This document shows, piece after piece, positions 8,842-16,848 of a stretch of DNA of 64,000 nucleotides. Source of the stretch: Eutrophocola sp965662685 (GTDB lineage Bacteria; Pseudomonadota; Gammaproteobacteria; Pseudomonadales; Pseudohongiellaceae); contig CBFIIQ010000010.1 in the NCBI GenBank assembly GCA_965662685.1, positions 1 to 64,000 on the forward strand. Reading direction: 5' to 3'. Numbering within the stretch: position 1 is the stretch's first letter; the number at the start of each line of letters is the position of its first letter. The translations under genes and the position numbers were made by a program. The notes beneath the pieces are model-generated. The model ran no database searches. It was not told the origin of the DNA and saw nothing but the letters and a program-made list of their open reading frames with translations.

Positions 8842-9840
8842 ATGAAGAATGAAGGTCGCTCCAGAGTCTCACCCCCCCACCGTCTGGTCTGGCTGATAGC
8901 AGGTTTTACATTACTGTCGCCGCTATGGGCATTGGCAGCAGATAGTGCCGAAGAGCTTGAGATCAGTAAAAATACCCCCGAGGTATTTGGTCTTGGCTGG
9001 CTCGACCAAACCCAGTCTTTTGCCTCCGATTCTGCCAATGCACTGGCCAATCAACTGGATCGTTTTTTTGGCGTTCAGCGTAGTGATATTGAGGCGGCTT
9101 ACTCTGCCCTGCGTGTTACGGCAACGGAATCATGGAATGATATTGATGATTTCGACAGTGGCTTACGCCTGCGCGGAAAAGTTCACTTACCTCGTATCAA
9201 TGAACGAATCAGCCTTATTTTTTCTGAGGAAGATGGTGATGGTACCAACTATTTTTCCGGGAATAATGCGTCAGTTGCGCAACAGGAAAGCACACGGGTT
9301 AATCTCGAACTAAACCTGGCCGATGAAAACGCCCACCACCTGTTCTTCCGGCTTGGCGTGCGTTCCGGGCTGAAAGGTAGAGTCAGTATGCGCTACCGCT
9401 ATGAGCCTGTTGCCCGCGGAAATAACATCAATCGTTTTACCCAGACTTTATACTTCAAGGATGGTGATGGCTTGGGCAGTTTTTCCCGTTATCAGCTTGA
9501 TCACGTCCTGAATGAAGAATCGCTGATACGCTGGACCAATGATGTTCGCTTTGAAGAATCTTTCACCGGTTCCGAATACACTTCCTCCCTTGAGTATCTG
9601 CAATTTAGATCAAGTCAGACAGCAATGTCCTGGTACGCCAGAATAATTGGTGAAACCAGTCCGGGTTTTGTCGCCAGTTACGACCTTGGGCTGCGGATAA
9701 GAAAAAAGGTTTCCAGAGAATGGCTCTTCATGGAACTTGAACCAGGCTATACCTGGCGCAAACAGGCCTATAATGTAGAGCGTAAAGGAACACCCTACAT
9801 CGTGTTGCGTCTGGAAATGGCTATTGGTACTTTCAACTGA
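8842..9840 (+). CDS. Predicted outer-membrane beta-barrel protein, unknown function
   Basis: 332 residues. Residues 1-33 form a signal peptide ending WALAADS. The mature part is rich in alternating polar/hydrophobic strands (SGLRLRGKVHLP, ARIIGETSPGFVASYDLGLRIRKKV, YIVLRLEMAIGTFN) and has no long hydrophobic helix, as in a small outer-membrane barrel. The final residues FN resemble the aromatic C-terminal signature read by the barrel-assembly machinery, though the Phe is not last. I do not recognise a named family. The antiporter gene starts 40 bases downstream on the same strand, so co-transcription is possible. Confidence 0.65.
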   Translation: MKNEGRSRVSPPHRLVWLIAGFTLLSPLWALAADSAEELEISKNTPEVFGLGWLDQTQSFASDSANALANQLDRFFGVQRSDIEAAYSALRVTATESWNDIDDFDSGLRLRGKVHLPRINERISLIFSEEDGDGTNYFSGNNASVAQQESTRVNLELNLADENAHHLFFRLGVRSGLKGRVSMRYRYEPVARGNNINRFTQTLYFKDGDGLGSFSRYQLDHVLNEESLIRWTNDVRFEESFTGSEYTSSLEYLQFRSSQTAMSWYARIIGETSPGFVASYDLGLRIRKKVSREWLFMELEPGYTWRKQAYNVERKGTPYIVLRLEMAIGTFN

Positions 9841-9879
9841 AAACAACTGCCAGGAATTTATTTCAGTCTGGATAATTAA

Positions 9880-11049
9880 ATGAATGGCTCTTATGAATTT
9901 CTGATCACCATTGGTTGCCTGCTGTTGCTTGGTCTGGGCACTGACCTGCTTGGTAAAAAAACATCCTTGCCAAGAGTCTCCCTGCTCATTGTTTTTGGTG
10001 CCATCATTGGCCCTTCAATGCTTGATCTGATTCCAGGTTTTTTCCTCGATTACTTTCAGCTTGTCGCGCAAATGGCTCTCGTCATGGTGGGATTTATACT
10101 TGGGAGCAAACTCACACCAAAAGCATTATCAGAAAATGGCCGCGCAATTATCTCGGTCTCATTGGTTGGCGCCATCGTTACAGGGCTTGTCGTATTATGC
10201 GGCCTTTTACTGTTTCAGGTTGACTTGCCATTGGCAATTATTCTGGCCACCGTCGCCATGGCAACCGATGGCATCGCCACCGTGGATGTTATTTTAGAGT
10301 CAAAAAAAGATAACCCTTTTTCACGTCTGTTGCTTGCGGTGGTTGCTTTGGATGACGCATGGGGACTTATCCTATTCAGCATAGGTCTGGTTATTGCTAC
10401 TGCTCTCACTACTGTTTCCAACAGCAGCTCACTGTTATTATTTACTTTACATGATCTGGGAGGAGCGATGCTTCTCGGTGTGCTAATAGGTATACCCGCC
10501 GCCTATTTGACCGGCAGGATCAAACCCGGGCAACCGATGCGCTCTGAAGCATTAGGCCTGGTTTTTCTATGTGGTGGCCTGGCATTGTGGCTGGAAGTAA
10601 GCTTTTTGATTGCCACCATGGTCATGGGCATTATGATTGCGAATTTTGCCAGGCATCATAAATATCCTTTCCATGAGATAGAGGGCATGGAATGGCCGGT
10701 TTTATCAATATTTTTCGTGTTGGCCGGCGCTTCCCTTGAACTGGCAACCCTGAAAACACTTGGCCTGATCGGGCTTTCATATATTGGTTTACGCAGTATC
10801 GGCAAAATATTGGGAGGTTATATCGGCGGCGAGCTTGGTCAATGTCAGCCCGTTGTTAATAACTGGATCGGTTTGGCCATGTTTCCCCATGCTGGCGCAG
10901 CACTGGGGATGGCGCTGGTCGCCTCTAATTATTTCCCGCAATATTCGGAGGTTTTGTTGTCTGTGATCATCAGTGCCACTATCTTCTTTGAGATTATCGG
11001 ACCGGTTTTGGCAAAAATGGCAATAAAGAGAAATATTGCTAAAGACTAG
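9880..11049 (+). CDS. Cation/proton antiporter, CPA family
   Basis: 389 residues with about 11-12 hydrophobic helices across the whole length and no C-terminal NAD-binding (TrkA) domain. Motifs fit monovalent cation:proton antiporters of the CPA superfamily: an early LLGLGTDLLGKK, GPSMLDLIPGF, and a buried acidic residue region in ATVAMATDGIATVDV and VVALDDAWGLILF. These proteins exchange Na+ or K+ for H+ across the inner membrane and help in pH and salt homeostasis. The ion selectivity cannot be read from the sequence. Confidence 0.85.
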   Translation: MNGSYEFLITIGCLLLLGLGTDLLGKKTSLPRVSLLIVFGAIIGPSMLDLIPGFFLDYFQLVAQMALVMVGFILGSKLTPKALSENGRAIISVSLVGAIVTGLVVLCGLLLFQVDLPLAIILATVAMATDGIATVDVILESKKDNPFSRLLLAVVALDDAWGLILFSIGLVIATALTTVSNSSSLLLFTLHDLGGAMLLGVLIGIPAAYLTGRIKPGQPMRSEALGLVFLCGGLALWLEVSFLIATMVMGIMIANFARHHKYPFHEIEGMEWPVLSIFFVLAGASLELATLKTLGLIGLSYIGLRSIGKILGGYIGGELGQCQPVVNNWIGLAMFPHAGAALGMALVASNYFPQYSEVLLSVIISATIFFEIIGPVLAKMAIKRNIAKD

Positions 11050-11185
11050 TGTCAGAATTCGATAATAGCCCTGAATAGCCCATCTAATCTGGCATTTGGC
11101 AACAAAGTGGTTTACTCCCCTACTGCTTTATACTTTAATTGGAGCTGACAAAAAAATATAGCAGTAACATCATGAGGAGAGCTTG

Positions 11186-11581
11186 ATGGATTGTCCGAAA
11201 TGTAGTGGTGCCATGCAGGAACACGCCACGACGACCTTGCAGGGCGCAGTGACTATTGACCGATGCACAGATTGCGGCGGCATGTGGTTTGATAATGGTG
11301 AAGCCGAAAAATTAAAAGGTGACTGGATGTCAGATTTCCTGGACAGCGGAGACCACGCCGTAGGTAAGGCACAAAATCTTAACACAGAGATCAATTGCCC
11401 ACGTTGTGAAAAGCAAATGAATACAATCAATGATCCCGAACAGCAACATATCACTTATGAAGTATGTAATGAGCATGGCATGTTCATGGATGCCGGCGAA
11501 TTCGCTGATTATAAGAATGAGACACTGATTGAATCATTCATGAAAGTGATCAACAAAGCCAAGGGCAAAATCAGCGGCTAA
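11186..11581 (+). CDS. Zinc-ribbon protein (TFIIB-type zf domain)
   Basis: 131 residues from ATG 11186, which sits 6 bases after GAGGAG. The in-frame TTG just before it is too close to that site. Residues 3-6 (CPKC) and 27-30 (CTDC) form a zinc ribbon with GGMWFDNGEAEKL after it, the signature of the zf-TFIIB family (PF13453). A second, partly degenerate copy begins at INCPRCEKQM and ends VCNEHGMFMDAGEF. It is small, cytoplasmic and likely nucleic-acid or protein binding. The function of the family is unknown. Confidence 0.85.
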   Translation: MDCPKCSGAMQEHATTTLQGAVTIDRCTDCGGMWFDNGEAEKLKGDWMSDFLDSGDHAVGKAQNLNTEINCPRCEKQMNTINDPEQQHITYEVCNEHGMFMDAGEFADYKNETLIESFMKVINKAKGKISG

Positions 11582-11593
11582 AATCAGACTGCT

Positions 11594-11617
11594 CTGTTCG
11601 ACGCTCTTGCTGAACAG
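11594..11617. terminator. Weak hairpin between convergent genes
   Basis: CTGTTC (11594-11599) and GAACAG (11612-11617) can pair with a 12-base loop in the 50-base gap between convergent genes. There is no clear T-tract, so it is a weak terminator candidate. Confidence 0.3.
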
Positions 11618-11631
11618 CTTGAATGGAAAGA

Positions 11632-13182
11632 CTAACGTAGTTCTGCCATTTCCGTAGCAAACATAATCAACATTCCTCCGGCCCTGTCATCAGGGCCGAG
11701 AAGTGCTTCCCGGTTTAAATAAGCGTCTAGTGAATCCTGCTTATTGGTTGATTCACATACATTAACAAAAAACCCTTCCGAGCTACTGCGCATCTGCACT
11801 GCGCGCCATGCTTTATCTACCACGCCCTGGTAACTGTCATCGAGCCAACCTCTGGCTATTCCCCGCCGAATAGCAGTGGCAATCATCGCAGTTGCACTGA
11901 TTTCGGCAAAAGATCCGGGATAATCAATCACCTCATGCCACATGCCATCAAGATCCTGATAAGGCACCAGGGCATTAATATGGGACTGATAAATCGACAG
12001 TAATTCAGTAAACCCTGCCTGATCTTCCGGAAAATCACTTAATGTCAGAGCCATACCGAGAGCCGGGAAAGCATTTCCTCTTCCCCATGCTGCATCAGTT
12101 AATGGGGAGTGGCGGTATAAACCATCATCACGAAGAACAAGATTCTCCAGAAAATGAATATGGCGCAATGCCAAATCAAAATACTTTTGTTCTCCTGTCA
12201 GTCTGCCAACCTTTGCCAGTAGAGGCGTCGCCATAAAATACGCATCACTCATTTCACCATGCATTGGCATTGACTCCAGCATTTCGCCGTTGGCATCAAA
12301 TCCCATGTCTGCAGCCCTGATGGCCAGATCAAGATAGTCACGACTGCCAGTGCGTTCTGCCATTTCCGCAAATACCAGGTGTCCTGCTGTAACCAGAGAA
12401 GAGTTTATATCAATATCTGTGCCATTGAGATATGGCGCAATAACCTCACTGACATCTTCCAAATACCCCAACCGCATACGACCAATTAGTGCCATGCCGG
12501 GAATATAAACCGGCCAGGAAAAGTCGTGGCCATAATGACTGGCGAGCTGCTCAGCAAACTGTCTTGGCGAACGCATCAGGCGTTGATCAAGGATTTCATG
12601 AGCGGGAGAAATGGGAAGATTATTCAGCTCATCCATAATTTTGCCGAGCTCTGCAGGCTCATCGTATAAATGCAGTGCTGGCACATACCCTACTCCTGCA
12701 ACGACAGAATTACTGAGTGCATCAGCTAATTCAAAGTCACTCTCACTCTCTATCAACACCAGGTCAGGCCCATGGGTTCCCAGCCAGCGCCACAGCGAAA
12801 AAGAAACCGGGTTATCCGAATAGCCTCTGCCTTGAGGAGGAAATTGCAGGAACTCTGCCTGAGGATTGGCTTCAGGAATGACGATCAGATTAAAGGACTG
12901 CTCACTTTTCGGACGATTTTGATAGCGGTCATATTCAGCAAGCACTTTTTGACTGGACTCAGGATTACCATCCAGCCCACCAATTAATACCACTGTGGGC
13001 CTGGGGTCGGTATCAACCTGATATCCGCTGGCGTTAATAAGGGTACCGTAGGAAGACATGCCCACTTGCCATTGCTGGGCGTAGCCAACAGTACTGAACA
13101 ATAAAGACGCCATCACCAGAAGGTAATTCTTCCAGTATGTATTCCAAGAAAGAAAGCACTTTATAGTTAATAACTGAGTCAT
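11632..13182 (-). CDS. Exported GH88/GH105-like glycoside hydrolase with extra N-terminal domain
   Basis: 516 residues from ATG 13182 (the frame is open to a TTG at 13218). A signal peptide (YWKNYLLVMASLLFSTVGYA) indicates export. Residues about 45-170 resemble an M14-carboxypeptidase-like fold (TVVLIGGLDGNPESS, LIVIPEANP, THGPDLVLIES), but the expected metal-binding His/Glu are replaced. The C-terminal 300 residues match unsaturated glucuronyl/rhamnogalacturonyl hydrolases: MHGEMSDAYFMATPLLAKVG, AWGRGNAFPALGMALTL, DLDGMWHEVID and a final GRG-like helix bundle. Such enzymes remove the unsaturated uronic acid left by polysaccharide lyases. The substrate polysaccharide is not known. The MFS gene ends 60 bases upstream of the open frame. 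Confidence 0.75.
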   Translation of the reverse strand: MTQLLTIKCFLSWNTYWKNYLLVMASLLFSTVGYAQQWQVGMSSYGTLINASGYQVDTDPRPTVVLIGGLDGNPESSQKVLAEYDRYQNRPKSEQSFNLIVIPEANPQAEFLQFPPQGRGYSDNPVSFSLWRWLGTHGPDLVLIESESDFELADALSNSVVAGVGYVPALHLYDEPAELGKIMDELNNLPISPAHEILDQRLMRSPRQFAEQLASHYGHDFSWPVYIPGMALIGRMRLGYLEDVSEVIAPYLNGTDIDINSSLVTAGHLVFAEMAERTGSRDYLDLAIRAADMGFDANGEMLESMPMHGEMSDAYFMATPLLAKVGRLTGEQKYFDLALRHIHFLENLVLRDDGLYRHSPLTDAAWGRGNAFPALGMALTLSDFPEDQAGFTELLSIYQSHINALVPYQDLDGMWHEVIDYPGSFAEISATAMIATAIRRGIARGWLDDSYQGVVDKAWRAVQMRSSSEGFFVNVCESTNKQDSLDAYLNREALLGPDDRAGGMLIMFATEMAELR

Positions 13183-13242
13183 TTTAATATCCGTTAGATC
13201 CAGCGAAATAATACACAAATTTCGCAGCGCATACCTGAAAGT

Positions 13243-14481
13243 TTAACTTTCAAAAAATGTTCTCATCTCGCGCCTTTTTCCCATCATCAGAAGCAGGCCA
13301 ACAAAACAAAACAAGGCGGCTATGATATTCGGCCACATCAAACCAAACTGGTTTGCAAACCAGCCAATCAGTAAAACGCCAACTGCAGGTGCTCCTCGAG
13401 TAAAAGCTGCCCACAAACTCAATACCCTGCCCCGCATGTCATCATCAATACTGTTTTGCACCAGAGTCTGGCCGGCCACACTGCCAATCGTAACGGTATA
13501 GCCAAAAACAAACATCAACGTCGTCGCCAGCCAGGGAATTGTTATAGAGGCAAAGCCAATCATTGAAATTATTCCGATAAGGGTCATTAGCAGAATCTCT
13601 CGTATCAGCCCCCTTGTCTGGCCATCCATGGACAATCTGAGACCGGCCAGAACGGCGCCAATGCCCATTGCCGAGGTAAACATCGCAAGCGTAAGAGGAC
13701 CTGATTGGTAAACAGCACCGACAAAAGCCGAGAGCATAAAGGCAACCGGACGTATGAATAGAGACACTATTGTCAGTAAAACAAACATGTAAAACAGGGC
13801 CTTTTTATCAAGCACATAATTAAAACCGGCTTGTATATCCTGCATAAATGATTTTGGCTCTGCTGTTTTGCTACGCGCAGGAACTTTTATAAAAACCCAG
13901 GCCATTACGATGAGCAGGTAACTCATCGCATTAAATAGAATGGCCATGGCAGGGCTGGATATTGCTATCACGACTCCAGCCAGAGCCGGACCGGCAAACC
14001 TGGCGACATTAAAGGCAACTGCGGTGAAAGCAGCGGCGCTAACCAGATCTTCCTTTTTAACCAGGTTGGGAATAATGGAAAGCCTGATAGGCTGATAGGC
14101 TGCCTGGATAATGCCTTCAGTCATTGCCAACACAAATAATAAACCGATGTTAAGCAAATCGAACCAGGCCAGAAAGAACAGGATAAATGCCTGCATCATC
14201 ATCAATAGCTGGGCAATAACAGCCATGGATTTTCGATCAAAACGATCGGCCCATACGCCAAACAAAGGGGTTATTAATATAAGCGGAACAATCTCGATAA
14301 AGGCTACCGCCGCAACCCAGAATTCTGATTCCGACAATACCCAGGCCAGCCAGGAGACAGCAAGACGCTGCATCCAGAAACCGATCAGGGAAATACTGTT
14401 ACCACCCATGTAAATCGCATAGTTACGATTGGAAAAAGCAGAACGCAGCGAAGAAAATTTACCTGCAGACCTGACAGACAT
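13243..14481 (-). CDS. MFS transporter of the EntS-like drug/siderophore exporter family
   Basis: 412 residues, 12 predicted membrane helices. The N-terminus (FSSLRSAFSNRNYAIYMGGNSISLIGFWMQRLAVSWL) and the loop motif GVWADRFDRKSM are typical of MFS exporters related to EntS and macrolide exporters. A second motif, VLAGLRLS with DDMRGRVLSLWA, marks the second half. It is probably a proton-driven efflux protein in the inner membrane; the substrate is unknown. It lies 44 bases downstream of ccmI and could be read from the ccm operon, though a role in cytochrome maturation is not implied. Confidence 0.85.
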   Translation of the reverse strand: MSVRSAGKFSSLRSAFSNRNYAIYMGGNSISLIGFWMQRLAVSWLAWVLSESEFWVAAVAFIEIVPLILITPLFGVWADRFDRKSMAVIAQLLMMMQAFILFFLAWFDLLNIGLLFVLAMTEGIIQAAYQPIRLSIIPNLVKKEDLVSAAAFTAVAFNVARFAGPALAGVVIAISSPAMAILFNAMSYLLIVMAWVFIKVPARSKTAEPKSFMQDIQAGFNYVLDKKALFYMFVLLTIVSLFIRPVAFMLSAFVGAVYQSGPLTLAMFTSAMGIGAVLAGLRLSMDGQTRGLIREILLMTLIGIISMIGFASITIPWLATTLMFVFGYTVTIGSVAGQTLVQNSIDDDMRGRVLSLWAAFTRGAPAVGVLLIGWFANQFGLMWPNIIAALFCFVGLLLMMGKRREMRTFFES

Positions 14482-14525
14482 AGAGCAGATAGTTGTCCTT
14501 GGTTATTAAAATACTGGTAAAAGAA

Positions 14526-15791
14526 TCAGGGCACGATATCTTTGATAATCAGGGTAATGGGGCCGTCCTGTTCAGCCAGAACAAAGGGTTCGGATACCAC
14601 CTGAATATCACCGGATTGTGCAATAGCATTGCCGGAGTTGGAAAGCCTTGCACCGACAATTACTTCCTGAGCCGAAGACAAGGTCATGTTGGCTATCATC
14701 GCCATGGATTCATCCAGTGTTATTGCAAATGGAAATTCCGGCAGAGCCACGTTGTCTGCCGCCAAGGGCATAGGCATTGCAGGGTTTCTTGCATAGACAA
14801 ATAATCTCATGGAATCGTCAACCAATGCTTTAATGGAATCATCAAGCTCTATAACAAGAGACACTGATGGCCCCTGAGCTGCTATTGATTCAGTTTCAGT
14901 AGCTGCCAGTGCAGATGCCGGTAACAGTGATTCCACCTGGGCTATTCGACTACTCAATACCGCAGCCTGCTGGGAATTGCGATCCAGTTGCGCCAGTTGC
15001 CTGCGCCAATAGGTCAATGCCTGGCCAAAGTTTTCATTTAAAAATGAATCTATGGCCAACAAGCTCAGAATAGTAAATTCATTTGGATTCAGTGATTGCG
15101 CTTCGCCAATGACCTGCTGAACTGCGGGCGTCATTTTTGAGTCGGCAGCCATATACATGGACTGAGCCAACTGGCCCAGCACGGTCGCCTTATCCGGACT
15201 CGGCTCCATAACTTCTACCATCGTTCTGAATACAGCAATTGCCTGGTCAAAATTTTCCAGCTCCAGATAGAGCGTACCTAGCATATAGCCATTCTGGATA
15301 TCTTCATTATTACGATCGTAACGTTGCTGCAACAGGTCTGCCAGTCGGTTCAGGCCATCCAGTTGCTGCTCCGGAGTTTCTGCTGCAGACAACTCCTGCA
15401 TTATTTCAGGAAGAGCCAGGTCTCGCGCCGACCCCACAACCTCATATAATGAATAACTGAACAAGGGAACAAATAACAGGCATAGCAGCGGGATGAGTTT
15501 ATTGCTACTTTGATTGGCAGCTTTCACCCTGCTATTTTCATCTTCCATATCCCTGAGGAAGCTGCGTTGTAATTCAGCCTTTAGTTTTTCGAACTCTTCT
15601 GCTGAAATAATTTCTTCTGCTTTATCCTGCTCAAGTTCTGCAAGGCTTTGTTGAAAGACTTCAATATTTTTTTGTTTACGAATTTCATTATCCGCTTTTT
15701 TAATTACAGGACGATAACGCAATACCGGAACGAAAATAAAAAGCAAGGAAAAGAGCAGCAGAATTGCGCTGTAAAGCCAGAAGGGATTCAT
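14526..15791 (-). CDS. ccmI: Cytochrome c biogenesis protein CcmI (CycH)
   Basis: 421 residues. The N-terminal helix (FWLYSAILLLFSLLFIFVPVL) and a second helix near residue 90-110 flank a cytoplasmic coiled segment (IEVFQQSLAELEQDKAEE). TPR-like repeats (LGTLYLELENFDQAIAVFRTMV) follow in the periplasm. This is the CcmI layout: the protein presents apocytochrome c to CcmF/CcmH for haem ligation. It is the last clear ccm gene of the operon, starting 5 bases after ccmH. Confidence 0.93.
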   Translation of the reverse strand: MNPFWLYSAILLLFSLLFIFVPVLRYRPVIKKADNEIRKQKNIEVFQQSLAELEQDKAEEIISAEEFEKLKAELQRSFLRDMEDENSRVKAANQSSNKLIPLLCLLFVPLFSYSLYEVVGSARDLALPEIMQELSAAETPEQQLDGLNRLADLLQQRYDRNNEDIQNGYMLGTLYLELENFDQAIAVFRTMVEVMEPSPDKATVLGQLAQSMYMAADSKMTPAVQQVIGEAQSLNPNEFTILSLLAIDSFLNENFGQALTYWRRQLAQLDRNSQQAAVLSSRIAQVESLLPASALAATETESIAAQGPSVSLVIELDDSIKALVDDSMRLFVYARNPAMPMPLAADNVALPEFPFAITLDESMAMIANMTLSSAQEVIVGARLSNSGNAIAQSGDIQVVSEPFVLAEQDGPITLIIKDIVP

Positions 15792-15796
15792 AAAAA

Positions 15797-16267
15797 TCAG
15801 TCCGATTGAGTATCGAGAAGGCGGTGAAGTTTATCCTGCTCTTCTGCAGAAAGGGCACCATCGTTTTGCCCTGACAGCTGGCTCGCTACCATCATTCGCC
15901 TGACGATAAAAAATCCGGCAAGCAGTAAAAAGAGTGGGCTGAACCAGAGAAAGAATGTCGCAATGGTCAAGCGTGGGCGATAGAGAATGAAATCGCCATA
16001 GCGACTACTCATAAACTCAATAATTTCATCATTGCTACGGCCTGCTGTAATTTGGTCATAAATTTCACGGCGCAAATCAGCAGCAATAGGCGCATCTGAA
16101 CCAGCCAGATTCGAGTTGAGGCATTTGGGACAGCGCATTTCATAGGTCAGCTTTTTAAACCTGTCTTCTTCCTGCTCGGAATCAAACGCATATTCCTGAA
16201 TAGCTGCAAACGCCTGAAAGGACAGGAATAGCAAAACAAGCATACATAAGCGAGTTGATAGCAGCAT
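15797..16267 (-). CDS. ccmH: Cytochrome c maturation protein CcmH
   Basis: 156 residues from ATG 16267. The longer open frame upstream overlaps ccmG and is not needed. A signal peptide (LCMLVLLFLSFQAFA) is followed by the thiol motif MRCPKCLNSNLAGS with C46 and C49, then RSNDEIIEFMSSRYGDFILYRP. The C-terminal half has a membrane anchor. CcmH reduces the apocytochrome CxxCH disulfide together with CcmG before haem attachment. The short length is that of the CcmH domain alone, with CcmI encoded separately. Confidence 0.93.
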   Translation of the reverse strand: MLLSTRLCMLVLLFLSFQAFAAIQEYAFDSEQEEDRFKKLTYEMRCPKCLNSNLAGSDAPIAADLRREIYDQITAGRSNDEIIEFMSSRYGDFILYRPRLTIATFFLWFSPLFLLLAGFFIVRRMMVASQLSGQNDGALSAEEQDKLHRLLDTQSD

Positions 16268-16271
16268 TGAT

Positions 16272-16829
16272 TTACCTGATTTGTGCCAGTAATGGTTCAA
16301 AGGTGTTCTTCCATATAGTGCTATCGATTGCACCGATGTGTCGGAAAACAATCATGCCATTGGCATCAACCAGGAAAGTTTCAGGAGCGCCCGTTACCCC
16401 AAGATCTATTCGCAGCGAGCCTCCCAGATCAACAACATTGTAATCAAAGGGATTACCCCTTTCTTCCAGAAACAGTCGGTCCTCAGCCATGGAGTCGTCA
16501 TAACTTATCCCGATAAAGGTAAGTGATGGTTCCTGCTCGCTCATTTCAAGTAAAAAAGGATGCTCAATATGACATGGCAGACACCATGATCCCCATATAT
16601 TGACGATCAGAATATCGCCGACCACATCAGCACGGGAAAATTCTCCCGCTTCTGGATACAGGCCTGGCAGAGAAAACTCCGGCAATGGTTTATCAACAAG
16701 TGCAGATGGCACAATATTCGGATCACGTGTCAGTCCAAACAACAGAAAGGCTGCCATGGTTATAAAAAACACCACGGGAATAAATAATTTAACACGTCTA
16801 TTCATGGGCTGTTTTTTTTCGTTTGTCAT
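16272..16829 (-). CDS. ccmG: Thiol:disulfide interchange protein CcmG/DsbE
   Basis: 185 residues from ATG 16829, 19 bases after the ccmF stop, with a GAGCGAG ribosome-site-like stretch. The open frame runs further upstream into ccmF. One N-terminal membrane anchor (VKLFIPVVFFITMAAFLLFGL) is followed by a periplasmic thioredoxin fold whose active site is WCLPC (C83, C86) in IWGSWCLPCHIEHPF. It delivers reducing equivalents to CcmH and apocytochrome c. A cis-Pro loop is visible in TGAPETFLVD. Confidence 0.93.
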   Translation of the reverse strand: MTNEKKQPMNRRVKLFIPVVFFITMAAFLLFGLTRDPNIVPSALVDKPLPEFSLPGLYPEAGEFSRADVVGDILIVNIWGSWCLPCHIEHPFLLEMSEQEPSLTFIGISYDDSMAEDRLFLEERGNPFDYNVVDLGGSLRIDLGVTGAPETFLVDANGMIVFRHIGAIDSTIWKNTFEPLLAQIR

Positions 16830-16848
16830 AGCTCGCTCAACAGAATGA

